NCBI GenBank assembly: GCA_019239875.1
Contig: JAFAZI010000135.1
Coordinates: forward strand, 1-59,519
DNA length: 59,519 nucleotides
Reading direction: 5' to 3'
From: Frankiaceae bacterium
Lineage (GTDB): Bacteria; Actinomycetota; Actinomycetes; JAFAQI01
Shown here piece by piece: positions 18,610-27,568 of this stretch. The stretch's first letter is position 1. Each line of letters starts with the position of its first letter. The translations under genes were made by a program, and so were the position numbers. Below the pieces are notes generated by a model. The model was given only the letters and a program-made list of their open reading frames with translations, was not told the origin of the DNA and ran no database searches.

Positions 18610-19284
18610 TCAACCCTCGGCGAAGGCGCAGAACTCGTTGCCGTCCGGATCGGCGAGAACATGCCAGCGGATCTGCTCGTCCGGTGCCCGAAGAATCCTC
18701 GCGCCATTGCTCACCAGGGCCCCGACATCGGGCGCGACGACGTCCCAGTGGATCCGGTTCTTCACGACCTTCGGCTCAGGAACCGGGACGAAGTCCATCG
18801 TGAGAATCGGCATTCCCGGCACGTTCTCGACGGTGGCGTAGCCCTCGTCGTGGCGAACCAGGTCCGCGCCGTAGACCTCGGCCCACCAGGTCGCGATCGA
18901 CACGGGATCGGCGCAGTCGACGACCAGCCCGTGGAGCCGGTCGGCCGGCAGCTCGTCGCGGCGGAACGCGCAGAACTCGCCGCCTTCGGGGTCGGCCATG
19001 ACCGTCCAGCCCCACGCGTCATCGGTCGCCACGACGGTCGCGCCGATGTCCTCGAGGTCGGCGAGCCGCCGCGTGTAGATGTCCAGATGCACTCGCTGCT
19101 TGACGGTCTTGGGCTCCGGCACATGGTCGAACCAGATCGTGTGCTGTGGCGTCGGCCCGAGCACTCGGCCGACGTGCGGTTCGTTGGCATCCCAGCGCAG
19201 CCCGAGGACCGCTGCCCAGAACGGCCCGAGCACAGCAGCGTCGGTCGCGTCGAGGCACAGGTCCTTGAAGGCGGCGATCGGCAT
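18610..19284 (-). CDS. Two-domain glyoxalase-like (VOC) protein
   Basis: 224 residues, two tandem glyoxalase-like domains of the type common in actinobacteria. Domain 1 (about 1-110) begins MPIAAFKDLCLDATDAAVLGPFWAAVLGL and ends MADPEGGEFCAF; domain 2 (about 115-224) has LVVDCADPVSIATWWAEVYGADLV and ends LADPDGNEFCAFAEG. Each ends in the same ADPxGxEFCAF motif, an internal duplication. ATG 19284 is one base after the PaiB-like stop, so it is co-translated with that gene. Substrate unknown. Confidence 0.9.
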   Translation of the reverse strand: MPIAAFKDLCLDATDAAVLGPFWAAVLGLRWDANEPHVGRVLGPTPQHTIWFDHVPEPKTVKQRVHLDIYTRRLADLEDIGATVVATDDAWGWTVMADPEGGEFCAFRRDELPADRLHGLVVDCADPVSIATWWAEVYGADLVRHDEGYATVENVPGMPILTMDFVPVPEPKVVKNRIHWDVVAPDVGALVSNGARILRAPDEQIRWHVLADPDGNEFCAFAEG

Positions 19285-19285
19285 G

Positions 19286-19906
19286 TCAGTCCGCCTTGTC
19301 GGTACGGCGCAGGAGGTGCTCGCGCGCGGCGGCATCGCCGGGCCCTGACCGCGCCGACATCCGCTCGGCGATCGCGAGGCGGTGCTCGACGTCGACGTTG
19401 CCGCCGTACTTGAACTTCGCGGTCACCTCTCGAATCGCCAGCCGGAGCCCACGGATGCCCGGCAGCTTGCGGCGATGGACCGCTGGGTCTGCCGCCACGA
19501 TCTCCGGCTGGACCACCGCGAGCTGCCCGCGAAGGATTTCGAGCTTGCCCTCGTCGTCATCCACCACCGACGCCGTGCAGATCAGCTGTGCTGCCGCGTA
19601 GTAGGTGGTCGGGATCCCGACGAGGGGGTCCTCGTCACCGATCGCCTTCCAGGCGGACGGCACGTAGGACCAGTCGCCGGCGACCGACATGAGCACAGTC
19701 GGGTTCTCCTCCACCGGTTCCCAGATCGGGTTCGGACGGGCCAGATGGAGGACGAGCTCGTCCCCGTCGAGCACGTACTGCGTGGGTACGACGACGGGGA
19801 CGTCGCGGTTCCGCCCGGCGGCGATGAGCTGGCCGAATCCCTGCGAGACAACGAAGTCTCGCCACTCGTCGTCACCCGTGGATGCGTCCCAGGGATGGAC
19901 CAGCAT
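19286..19906 (-). CDS. FMN-binding PaiB-like protein
   Basis: 206 residues. The N-terminal LVHPWDASTGDDEWRDFV, central HLARPNPIW and DWSYVPSAWKAI, and TYYAAAQLICTASVVDD match the split-barrel FMN-binding PaiB family, named for a Bacillus regulator of sporulation and protease genes. Whether this member regulates transcription is unknown. ATG 19906 shares one base with the ABC-F stop (TGATG), so the longer open frame upstream is rejected. It lies between the ABC-F and VOC genes in one unit. Confidence 0.82.
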   Translation of the reverse strand: MLVHPWDASTGDDEWRDFVVSQGFGQLIAAGRNRDVPVVVPTQYVLDGDELVLHLARPNPIWEPVEENPTVLMSVAGDWSYVPSAWKAIGDEDPLVGIPTTYYAAAQLICTASVVDDDEGKLEILRGQLAVVQPEIVAADPAVHRRKLPGIRGLRLAIREVTAKFKYGGNVDVEHRLAIAERMSARSGPGDAAAREHLLRRTDKAD

Positions 19907-21588
19907 CAGCGGACCCGCTCCACGCGGCCCTCGTCCCACACCGCCTGGTCGGACTCCACCACGCTGCCGTCCGCGCGGAAGATCACGAACCGATCGAACG
20001 CTCGGGCGAACCAACGATCGTGCGTGACCGCGACCACCGAGCCCTCGAAGGCGTCGAGGCCGGCCTCAAGGGCATCCGCCGACGCGATGTCGAGGTTGTC
20101 GGTGGGCTCGTCGAGCAACAGGAGCGTCGCCCCCGAAAGCTCGAGCAGCAAGATCTGCAACCGCGCTTGCTGTCCGCCGGACAGCGTCTCGAATGGTTGC
20201 TCGGAGGCACCCGCCAGCTCGTAGCGATCGAGGACTTTGGCGGCCTGCTCGCGACCCATCCCCTCCCGGTGACGATCCCCTTTCCAGAGGATGTCGAGCA
20301 GGGTGCGGCCGAGCAGCTCAGGGTGCTCGTGGGTCTGTGCGAACCACCCCGGACGCACCCGAGCGCCGAGCCGGGCGTTACCGGTGTGGTCGACCGGGGT
20401 GATCGGCGTACCCGGCACGGGTCGATGCTCCGCGTCCGGATCCGACCCTCCAGCCGCAAGCAGTCGAAGAAAATGCGACTTGCCGGAGCCGTTGGAACCG
20501 AGCACCGCGACCCGCTCGCCGTACCAGACCTCGAGGTCGAACGGCTTCATCAAGCCGCTCAGCTCGAGGTCCTCGCAGATGACGGCGCGCTTGGCGGTCC
20601 GGCCACCACGCAACCGCATCTTGACGTCTTGTCGCTGCGGCACCGCTTGCGGCGGGCCGATCGCCTCGAACCGGTCCAGGCGCGTGCACGCCGCTTGATA
20701 GGCGCCGGACATGCCGTCGTTGTACTTCGCCATCTCGCGCAGGCGCAGCACGAGCGCCTTGAGCTTCGCGTGCTCCTCGTCCCAGCGCCGCTTGAGCTCC
20801 TCGAGCCGGCTGTTGCGGTCGGCTCGGGCGTCGGCGTACGACGCGAAGCCACCGCCGTGGACCCATGCGGTGTTGCCCGCACCGCCGAGCTCGAGGGTGA
20901 TGATTCGCGTGGCGCTGCGCGCGACGAGCTCGCGATCGTGAGAGACGAACAGCACCGTCTTCGGCGACTCGATCAGCTTGTCCTCGAGCCAACGCTTGGC
21001 CGGCACGTCGAGATAGTTGTCCGGCTCGTCGAGGAGCAGCACCTGGTCGGGGCCGCGGAGCAACGCTTCGAGCACGAGCCGCTTCTGCTCACCGCCGGAC
21101 AGCGTGCGCACCTCCCGGAAGCGGGCGCGGTCGTACGGCAGGCCGAACGCCTCGACAGTGCACGTGTCCCAGAGCACCTCGGCGTCCCAGCCGCCGGCGT
21201 CGGACCACTCGGCAAGCGCAGCGGCGTACTTCATCTGCGTTGGCTCGTCGTCGGTCTCCATCATCGCGAGCTCGGCGGCATCCACTGCGGCAGCCGCGGC
21301 TCGCAGCCGGGGCGGCGCCACCGACAGGAGAAGGTCACGCACGGTCGAGTCGTCACGGACGGACCCGACGAACTGGCGCATCACGCCCAGCCCGCCGGAG
21401 CCCGTGACGGCACCGGAGTCGGCAGCGAGGTCGCCCATGATGATCTTCAGCAGCGTTGTCTTGCCGGCGCCGTTCGGCCCGATCAGCGCAGCTTTCTGGC
21501 CGTCGCCAACACGGAAGGTGACCTCGTCGAGCAAGGGCCGGCCATCAGGCAGCGCGAAGCTGACCTTCTGTACGTCGATGTGGCCCAT
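19906..21588 (-). CDS. ABC-F family ATPase
   Basis: 560 residues with two ATP-binding domains and no membrane domain, the ABC-F layout. Domain 1: Walker A GPNGAGKTT, signature LSGGEQKRL, Walker B VLLLDEPDNYLD. A charged linker (about residues 245-300, RLEELKRRWDEEHAKLKALVLRLREM) is the ribosome-facing PtIM-like region. Domain 2: Walker A GSNGSGKSH, signature LSGGQQARL, Walker B LLLLDEPTDNLD. Members act on the ribosome as translation factors or antibiotic-protection proteins; the subfamily is not clear from sequence. First gene of the ABC-F/PaiB/VOC unit. Confidence 0.93.
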   Translation of the reverse strand: MGHIDVQKVSFALPDGRPLLDEVTFRVGDGQKAALIGPNGAGKTTLLKIIMGDLAADSGAVTGSGGLGVMRQFVGSVRDDSTVRDLLLSVAPPRLRAAAAAVDAAELAMMETDDEPTQMKYAAALAEWSDAGGWDAEVLWDTCTVEAFGLPYDRARFREVRTLSGGEQKRLVLEALLRGPDQVLLLDEPDNYLDVPAKRWLEDKLIESPKTVLFVSHDRELVARSATRIITLELGGAGNTAWVHGGGFASYADARADRNSRLEELKRRWDEEHAKLKALVLRLREMAKYNDGMSGAYQAACTRLDRFEAIGPPQAVPQRQDVKMRLRGGRTAKRAVICEDLELSGLMKPFDLEVWYGERVAVLGSNGSGKSHFLRLLAAGGSDPDAEHRPVPGTPITPVDHTGNARLGARVRPGWFAQTHEHPELLGRTLLDILWKGDRHREGMGREQAAKVLDRYELAGASEQPFETLSGGQQARLQILLLELSGATLLLLDEPTDNLDIASADALEAGLDAFEGSVVAVTHDRWFARAFDRFVIFRADGSVVESDQAVWDEGRVERVR

Positions 21589-21725
21589 GCAGTCATTGTC
21601 CCAGCGCTGGCGAGCGATTTTGGCGGGATCGTGTCAACCTCACGGATCTGTCCAACGTCGACATTCCAGACACCACCGGGCGCCGCCGGAGTCGACGGTG
21701 ATGGCCGCACGACCGAGGGATCGAG

Positions 21726-23987
21726 ATGTCAAAACGACCAGCCATCGTGCTCGGGGTTCTGACCGCCGTCGCCTCGACGCTGCCCGCAGCGGCTGCGACG
21801 CCGCCCGGAGCGGTACGGGTGAACCCCGTTCACCGAAGCACGGTCGGTGAACCGGTCGCTGTCCTCGCCGGTGCACCACGCTGGCTCGTGTTCAGGTTGG
21901 GCCACGGCAAGCACTCGAAGGTTCTCGTTCGATCTCGCAACGGAACGGTCCGCCCGCTGACCGACGCCGGGCACGACATGAGCTGGAGCGTTACCGGCCA
22001 CGTCGTTGCGGCTCAGCGGATCTCTCATCGGACGAGGCGGATCGACTGGTGGAATCTCGCCGACGATAAGTCCGGCAGCCACAGCGTGAGCCTCACGTCG
22101 ACCTTCATCGGTGCGACGCCGAACGGAATCGCGTGGATCACCCCGCGGCACCGGGTCCGGTCGCTGGCAGAGCCAACCGCGCACCGACCGAAGAGCTGGC
22201 GCATCACCGCCTGGTCATCGGCCGACGAGGTCCCCTACGGGTTCACCACCGTGAGTGGACTCGCAGCACGGACCCGACACGGCTACCGCTTCGCGCGGTA
22301 CGCGGCCCATCGGCATGCGGTTCGCCTCGACCTTCCAGACAGCAGTGCGAAACCAGTGCGATGCGCGGCGTCCAACCGTCGCTTCGTGGCATGCTCGCGC
22401 GGCTATGTCGATGACGACGCCAACGCACCGGACCGCGAGCTGATCGTGCCGCTCGACGGCGACGACAACACGCTGAGCCGGGACTGTCCCGGGCTTCCCG
22501 CAGTGAGCGCCGACACCTTGATCTGGGCCGCGAGCTTCAACCCGGTCGGGGAGACCGACTGCCCTGTCAACCACCCCACGATCGATCGGCTGAGGTCAGG
22601 AACGATGGCAGTCGAGACGTCGAGCACCGAGGTCACGGCTCCGACTGTCGGCGGTGCCAACTCAGCAGCGGCCTATGGCGACGCGATCTTCGCCGGACCG
22701 AATGGCGACACGATCCTGGGCATCGACGCCAACGGCAAGGCGTCCACTCTCTACACCGCACCGAAGGTCCCGGTCGCGGTTGCGGCCTTCGGGCTTTCTG
22801 CCGGCCGACTCGTCGATGCGGACACCCACACGGACCCGGCGCATCCCTCGCACGCTCTGCCGCTGCGCGAACGGGCGGTCGACAGTGACGGAAACACGCT
22901 CACGGTGGGTGAACCGGTCACGCTGGACCCGGCGAACGACGAGACGCTCCACGATGCGGACAGCAACGGCCTTCCCCAGCACCTCGCGACGTCTGGCGCG
23001 ACGACGGCGTACTTCATCAACGACCCGATCAGCGGCGTCGACCTCCGCATCGTCACCGCAACGCAAGCGATGACCATTGCCCACGTCAACGACCCCATCC
23101 TGCTCCTGTCCGGCAACCGGGTGTACTACCGAAGCGCGCTGCCGGCCGATCAGGACTACCACCTGCTGAACCTCGCGACCGGGCAGAACACGGACGCAAC
23201 ACTGATGTACGGCGCCGGGTCGTACACCGCTCTGTGGGGCAACTATCTCCTGTACCTCGTCACCGAGCCGACCAGGTCGCTGCACCGCATGGATCTGTCG
23301 ACCGGGATCGACACGATCTTGCCGACAGCCTCGCCGGTGGGCGAGTACGGCGACTTCGTCGTCACGCAGAACCGTGACGCGATCACCATCACCAACGTCG
23401 CCACCGACAGCCATTCGACCTTCAAGCAACCGAAGGATTCGCCATATTCGCTGACCGCACAGGTCTCCTCCTCCGGCGTGGTCTACCCGACCACCGCCGC
23501 GTGGATCCTCCACACCTGGGACGGCACCGCCCTACCGCTGATCGCGCAGGCTGACCTCGAGAAGTTCGAGCATCCGGAGGTGGATGGAAATGTCTACGCC
23601 TGGATCGGTCACGACTCGAACCTGCACGCCGCCCCAGTCGCCGTGAGCCGCCTCGCACCCCGAGGCCTTGGGGCTCCAGTCGCGCCGACGGAGTTCATTC
23701 GCGCCAGCGAGCCGCGTTGGGACGCCTCGATCCCCTACTCCCAACCCCTGACGTCGTGCACGGTGACGATCACCTCGCTCGTCACCACCGTGCGGACGCT
23801 TCCATGTGAAGACCGCGAGGCGTCGTTCGGAGTCGCGAGCGTCAGCTGGGACGGCAATGACAGCCACGGCGACCCCGTCGCGCCCGGCGCGTACACGTGG
23901 ACCGTCACGGCAGCCGGCGACGGCGGGGACGCCCTCGATGCCGCGGGCAAAGATCAGCCCGTCAGCGGAACCGTCACGGTGAGCTGA
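21726..23987 (+). CDS. Large secreted protein with FlgD/Ig-like C-terminal domain
   Basis: 753 residues. A Sec signal peptide is clear (MSKRPAIVLGVLTAVASTLPAAAA, likely cut after AAA). The body has repeated short beta-rich segments such as RNGTVRPLTDAGHDMSWS and LLNLATGQNTDATLMYG, the style of a beta-propeller-like extracellular protein, but no WD40 or NHL repeat is certain. The last 60 residues, SVSWDGNDSHGDPVAPGAYTW onward, match the FlgD-type Ig fold. Cysteines occur in pairs, consistent with disulfides outside the cell. Function unknown; adhesion or cell-surface binding is a guess. It stands alone between divergent and convergent neighbours. Confidence 0.75.
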   Translation: MSKRPAIVLGVLTAVASTLPAAAATPPGAVRVNPVHRSTVGEPVAVLAGAPRWLVFRLGHGKHSKVLVRSRNGTVRPLTDAGHDMSWSVTGHVVAAQRISHRTRRIDWWNLADDKSGSHSVSLTSTFIGATPNGIAWITPRHRVRSLAEPTAHRPKSWRITAWSSADEVPYGFTTVSGLAARTRHGYRFARYAAHRHAVRLDLPDSSAKPVRCAASNRRFVACSRGYVDDDANAPDRELIVPLDGDDNTLSRDCPGLPAVSADTLIWAASFNPVGETDCPVNHPTIDRLRSGTMAVETSSTEVTAPTVGGANSAAAYGDAIFAGPNGDTILGIDANGKASTLYTAPKVPVAVAAFGLSAGRLVDADTHTDPAHPSHALPLRERAVDSDGNTLTVGEPVTLDPANDETLHDADSNGLPQHLATSGATTAYFINDPISGVDLRIVTATQAMTIAHVNDPILLLSGNRVYYRSALPADQDYHLLNLATGQNTDATLMYGAGSYTALWGNYLLYLVTEPTRSLHRMDLSTGIDTILPTASPVGEYGDFVVTQNRDAITITNVATDSHSTFKQPKDSPYSLTAQVSSSGVVYPTTAAWILHTWDGTALPLIAQADLEKFEHPEVDGNVYAWIGHDSNLHAAPVAVSRLAPRGLGAPVAPTEFIRASEPRWDASIPYSQPLTSCTVTITSLVTTVRTLPCEDREASFGVASVSWDGNDSHGDPVAPGAYTWTVTAAGDGGDALDAAGKDQPVSGTVTVS

Positions 23988-23997
23988 TGGTTGCGGA

Positions 23998-24396
23998 TCA
24001 GGCTCGAGGACGATCCCAGAACAGGCAGAGCGCGATCCCGTCCGGATCCTTGAAGTTCAGGATCTGACCGGGCGGCACATCGATCGCGCCGGAGTGCTGG
24101 ATGCCCTTAGCCGCCAGGTGGTCTGACCATTGCTGCATGGCCTCGGGAGAGGAGACGGTGAAGCCGTAGTGGTCGAGCCCGACGACCGTAGGGTCGAAGC
24201 CCGGCTGAGTCGCGTGGTGCTGCACGAGACCTACCGACGAGCCTCCGCCCGGGAAGTTGAAGATCACCGCCTTGCGCTCCGGCGAATCCTCCCGAAAGCG
24301 CTCGACCATGCCGAGCACGTCGGCGTACCAAGCGGCACTCCGCTCGAGGTCGGACACGGTCAACGCGACGTGGTGAAACGCCGCGAGATTCTCCAT
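23998..24396 (-). CDS. VOC-family (glyoxalase/dioxygenase-like) protein
   Basis: 132 residues starting MENLAAFHHVALTVSDLERSAAWYADVLGM. Metal-ligand candidates are His in FHHVALTV, His in VGLDHYGFTV and a Glu/Asp-rich end DPDGIALCLFW. A glyoxalase I, extradiol dioxygenase or fosfomycin-resistance-like role cannot be separated. ATG 24396 is the first Met at family homology. It is divergent from the next VOC gene with 58 bases between; the two start regions likely share regulation. Confidence 0.88.
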   Translation of the reverse strand: MENLAAFHHVALTVSDLERSAAWYADVLGMVERFREDSPERKAVIFNFPGGGSSVGLVQHHATQPGFDPTVVGLDHYGFTVSSPEAMQQWSDHLAAKGIQHSGAIDVPPGQILNFKDPDGIALCLFWDRPRA

Positions 24397-24454
24397 CGCC
24401 AGATTGTCGCGGGTGCCGATACGGTCAGAGAAGTCCGGCACAGGAGGGATCGAG

Positions 24455-24913
24455 ATGCTGCTCAGCGGGTTCAATCACGTCGCAACGCTCACGAAGGACA
24501 CCGATCGCCTGTGCGCGTTCTACGAGGAGGTCTTCGAGGCCAAGATCGAGCGCGGCGTCATGCACGATGAGGGCGCCGAGCTGACCATGATCGACATCAG
24601 CCCGACTGCACAGTTCAACGTCTTCGAGTTCAAGGACAACACGGAAGCCGAGCGGCAGACCCCGATGTTCGGCCGGGGCCGCATTGATCATTTCGGCCTG
24701 GAGGCAGCCTCGCTCGAGTCCTTCGAGGAGATCCGACGTCGGCTGATCGCACGCGGAGCGGCCGATGAGTTCGTCACCGACTTCGGGCCGGTGCTGAGCT
24801 TGTTCTTCACCGACCCGGACGGCCTGGAAGGCGAGGTCTGCGTGCAGAATCCCGACGCCGTGCCTGGAGTGAACAATCCGCCGGGTACCCCGGCCAAGCG
24901 CTACGTGGCCTGA
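24455..24913 (+). CDS. VOC-family protein
   Basis: 152 residues starting MLLSGFNHVATLTKDTDRLCAFYEEVFEA. His in FNHVATLT, His in RIDHFGLEA and Glu in DPDGLEGEVCV are candidate metal ligands. ATG 24455 is fixed by CAGGAGGGAT nine bases upstream; a longer open frame begins 17 codons before but is inside the divergent spacer. The next gene starts 3 bases after the stop, so the VOC and zinc-ribbon proteins are co-translated. Confidence 0.9.
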   Translation: MLLSGFNHVATLTKDTDRLCAFYEEVFEAKIERGVMHDEGAELTMIDISPTAQFNVFEFKDNTEAERQTPMFGRGRIDHFGLEAASLESFEEIRRRLIARGAADEFVTDFGPVLSLFFTDPDGLEGEVCVQNPDAVPGVNNPPGTPAKRYVA

Positions 24914-24916
24914 CGT

Positions 24917-25150
24917 ATGGGTTTGTTCAGCAAGAAGCCGGTCACCGCTCGGGTCGGCGAAAGGGACGTCGCCTGCCTGATGTGTCAGGCGGGCGAGTTC
25001 TGGACCCGCGAGATCAAGTTGAACAGCACGGGGATGGAGCTGTTCGACCTCGGCTGGGCCAACGCATCGGCTACCGGCCTGATCTGCACGAGCTGCGGCT
25101 ACATCCACGAGTTCGTCGGCGACTCACTCACCCTGCACCAGGCGGGGTAG
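24917..25150 (+). CDS. Small zinc-ribbon protein
   Basis: 77 residues. Two CxxC knuckles, CLMC (residues 20-23) and CTSC (about 59-62), make a four-cysteine zinc ribbon. The rest is short beta strands, with GMELFDLGWANASATGLICTSCGYIHEFVGD. No enzymatic motif; the function is unknown, perhaps nucleic-acid or protein binding. The start is 3 bases after the VOC stop and the LLM oxidoreductase begins 33 bases downstream, so the three genes form a unit. Confidence 0.8.
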   Translation: MGLFSKKPVTARVGERDVACLMCQAGEFWTREIKLNSTGMELFDLGWANASATGLICTSCGYIHEFVGDSLTLHQAG

Positions 25151-25183
25151 CCGCCAGGCACGTCGCTGCGGTGGGATGGCGCG

Positions 25184-26125
25184 ATGCGTCCCTTCACATT
25201 CTCGGCAGACATCGGCGAGGTCGTCACCGGCGCGGAGCTCTCGGCTCGCGCCCGCCAAGCCGAGGACCTCGGCTACGCCACGGTCGTCGTGCCCGACCAT
25301 TTGCTGGGACGCCTGTCCCCCATCGCCACCATGGCAGCCGTGACCGCGACGACCACGACGTTGCGGGTCTCGGCCTTCGTCATGAACAACGATCTTCGTC
25401 ATCCCGCAGTCGTCGCCCAGGATCTTGCAATCATCGACGTGCTGTCCGGCGGCCGCCTCGACGTCGCGGTGGGCGCAGGGTGGAACCGTCCCGAGTACGA
25501 CGCGATCGGGCTGGCGTTCGACCCGCCGCCGGTGCGTCAAGCCCGGCTGGCCGAAGCCATCCAGATCCTCAAGCAATGCTTCAGCGGCGAGCAGTTCAGC
25601 TTCAACGGGGAGCACTACACGATCACTGAATTCACCGGCGGACCGGTGACGGCACAGCAGCCTCACCCGCCGTTCTTCATCGGCGGCGGCAGCCGTCGTA
25701 CCTTGCAGCTTGCCGCGAGAGAAGCCACCATCGTCGGCCTCGCACCACGCATCTCCTCCGCCGTCAGCGTTGACGCCAGATCGCTGACGCTCGACGCGAC
25801 AAGGGAGAAGATCGACTGGGTCAGGGAGGCGGCTGGTGACCGCTTCGCGGACCTGACGTTCAACATCTATCCGTCGGTGTGGCCGACCACCATCACCGAC
25901 GACCTGCGCGGCGAAGCGCGGCGCGTCGTCGACCATCTGCGCAAGCACACCGGGGTCGAGCTGACCGAGGCGGAGGTCATCGACTCGCCGCATCTGTTCA
26001 TCGGATCGATCGATCGCTTGGTCGAGAAGTTCCAGCAACTGCGGGAAGAGCTGGGCATCACCTCGATCATGCTCGGCGACATCGGCGAGCTCGCGCCGGT
26101 GGTCGCCCGCCTCGCCGGATCCTGA
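25184..26125 (+). CDS. F420-dependent LLM-class oxidoreductase
   Basis: 313 residues, TIM-barrel luciferase-like monooxygenase superfamily. FTFSADIGEVVTGAELSARARQAEDLGYATVVVPDHL opens the barrel; GGRLDVAVGAGWNRPEYDAIGLAF and PPFFIGGGSRRTLQLAAREA are typical of TIGR03621-type actinobacterial members that use deazaflavin F420. The substrate is unknown. A 38-bp palindromic repeat after its stop probably ends transcription and separates it from the amidohydrolase unit. Confidence 0.9.
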   Translation: MRPFTFSADIGEVVTGAELSARARQAEDLGYATVVVPDHLLGRLSPIATMAAVTATTTTLRVSAFVMNNDLRHPAVVAQDLAIIDVLSGGRLDVAVGAGWNRPEYDAIGLAFDPPPVRQARLAEAIQILKQCFSGEQFSFNGEHYTITEFTGGPVTAQQPHPPFFIGGGSRRTLQLAAREATIVGLAPRISSAVSVDARSLTLDATREKIDWVREAAGDRFADLTFNIYPSVWPTTITDDLRGEARRVVDHLRKHTGVELTEAEVIDSPHLFIGSIDRLVEKFQQLREELGITSIMLGDIGELAPVVARLAGS

Positions 26126-26152
26126 CCCACGCGCCACCCACCCGCCGACCCA

Positions 26153-26240
26153 CCCACCCCTTTTCGCCCAACCGTCTCGAATCGTTGGTTTGAAGCGTCG
26201 CGAACCAACGATTTGAGACGGTTGGGCGAAAAGGGGTGGG
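26153..26240. repeat. Long palindromic intergenic repeat, family A copy 2
   Basis: A 38-bp inverted repeat (26153-26190 with 26203-26240) with one mismatch and a 12-base loop. The inner 26 bp correspond to the repeat at 1057-1120, with one base pair changed from A:T to C:G on both arms together. The single arm mismatch is a G.U wobble in plus-strand RNA, consistent with use as a terminator for the LLM gene. Confidence 0.95.
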
Positions 26241-26250
26241 GCTAGGGGCG

Positions 26251-26292
26251 CTTGACGGATGTCAAGATCGCGGTACTGTAACGGCGTTACAG
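26251..26292 (+). promoter_or_regulatory. Promoter and operator of the amidohydrolase unit
   Basis: TTGACG (26252-26257), 16 bases, TACTGT (26274-26279) form a plausible promoter. Two palindromes overlap it: CTTGAC-GGAT-GTCAAG (26251-26266) on the -35, and CTGTAAC-GGC-GTTACAG (26276-26292) on the -10 and start. The second is a 17-bp perfect inverted repeat of the kind bound by TetR repressors; a TetR gene ends the operon. Binding is inference. Confidence 0.7.
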
Positions 26293-26315
26293 GGACTGCC
26301 CAGGGGGTACGCCGG

Positions 26316-27542
26316 ATGTCCGACCGGTACATGATCATCTCCGCCGACTGCCACGGCGGCGGCGCGATTCTCGACTACCGGCCCTACCTGCCGTCCAAGT
26401 GGCACGCCGCATTCGACGAGTGGGAGTCTTCGTACGAGATCCCGTACGAAGACATGAAAGGGCCGGACGGCGAACGCAACTGGAACTCCGACCGCCGACT
26501 GAAGGAGCTCGAGGCCGACGGCATCGTCGCGGAGGTGATCTTCCCCAACACCGTCCCGCCGTTCTTCCCCAAGGTCAGCCTCGCCGACCAGCCACCCGCC
26601 ATGTCCGCAGGCGACGTCGAAGCCCGATGGGCCGGCCTGCAGGCACACAACCGGTGGCTCGCGGACTTCTGCAACGACGCGCCCGGCCGCCGCGCCGGCA
26701 TCGCGCAGATCATGCTCCACGACATCGACGCCGCCGTCGCCGAGATCATGTGGGCCAAAGAGAACGGCCTGACCGGCGGTGTCCTGCTGCCAGGTGCGCC
26801 GCCGGGCTCTGGCCTCCCGCCGCTGTTCGACCCGAGCTACTACGAGCCGCTCTGGGCGATCTGCGCGGACCTCGACATGCCGGTCAACCACCACAGCGGC
26901 AGCGCCGCGCCAAACACCGGCGACCAGCCTGAGGACCAGGTGATCCTGATCCTGGAAGTCACGTGGTGGGCCCACCGGGCATTCACCCACCTCGTCGTCT
27001 CCGGCGCGTTCGAGCGCCACCCGAACCTTCATCTCGTCCTCACCGAGCAGGGCACTGCGTGGATCCCCGAGGAGCTCATGCGCCTCGACTACTTCTTCGA
27101 CCGGTTCCGCAACGCCACCGGCTCCCAAGAGGTCGAGTGGGGCCTGCCGGTCGTCGAGCGGATGTCGCTGAAGCCCAGCGAGTACTTCGCACGCCAGGTG
27201 TCGGTCGGCTCTTCGTTCATTCGTCCCGACGAGGTGAAGATCCGCCACGCCGTCGGCATCGACAAGATCATGTGGGGAAGCGACTACCCCCACAAGGAGG
27301 GGTCGATGCCGTTCACGCTGGAGGCGTTGCGCGCGAGCTTCGCCGGAATCGACCACGGCGAGGTCCAGACGATGCTGGCCGACAACGCGGCTGCCGTCTA
27401 CGGGTTCGATCTCGACGCACTGCGCCCACTCGGCGAGCAGATCGGCCCGCTCAAAGCCGAGGTCGACGTACCCCTGGCCCCACAGAGCCTTCCACCCGAA
27501 GCCGAGAGCTGCCCAGCACTCGTCGGGTTCAGCAAGCGCTAA
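26316..27542 (+). CDS. Amidohydrolase-2 family metal-dependent enzyme (1)
   Basis: 408 residues, ACMSD-like TIM-barrel family that includes hydrolases and non-oxidative decarboxylases. The N-terminal metal motif is reduced to ISADCHGGG, a D-x-H form rather than HxH; NHHSGS (about residue 195) and the late Asp motif MWGSDYPHKEG (about residue 320) are conserved. GGGGTAC upstream and family homology fix ATG 26316. First structural gene behind the palindromic operator. It is about 30% longer than ACMSD and a paralogue of the enzyme at 29249. Substrate unknown. Confidence 0.88.
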   Translation: MSDRYMIISADCHGGGAILDYRPYLPSKWHAAFDEWESSYEIPYEDMKGPDGERNWNSDRRLKELEADGIVAEVIFPNTVPPFFPKVSLADQPPAMSAGDVEARWAGLQAHNRWLADFCNDAPGRRAGIAQIMLHDIDAAVAEIMWAKENGLTGGVLLPGAPPGSGLPPLFDPSYYEPLWAICADLDMPVNHHSGSAAPNTGDQPEDQVILILEVTWWAHRAFTHLVVSGAFERHPNLHLVLTEQGTAWIPEELMRLDYFFDRFRNATGSQEVEWGLPVVERMSLKPSEYFARQVSVGSSFIRPDEVKIRHAVGIDKIMWGSDYPHKEGSMPFTLEALRASFAGIDHGEVQTMLADNAAAVYGFDLDALRPLGEQIGPLKAEVDVPLAPQSLPPEAESCPALVGFSKR

Positions 27543-27568
27543 CGGCACACCTCAAACCAAGGAGTCCC

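Noticed and set aside
24404-24454. Longer start for the VOC protein
   Set aside because: Begins in the divergent spacer; CAGGAGGG before 24455 and homology fix the shorter start.
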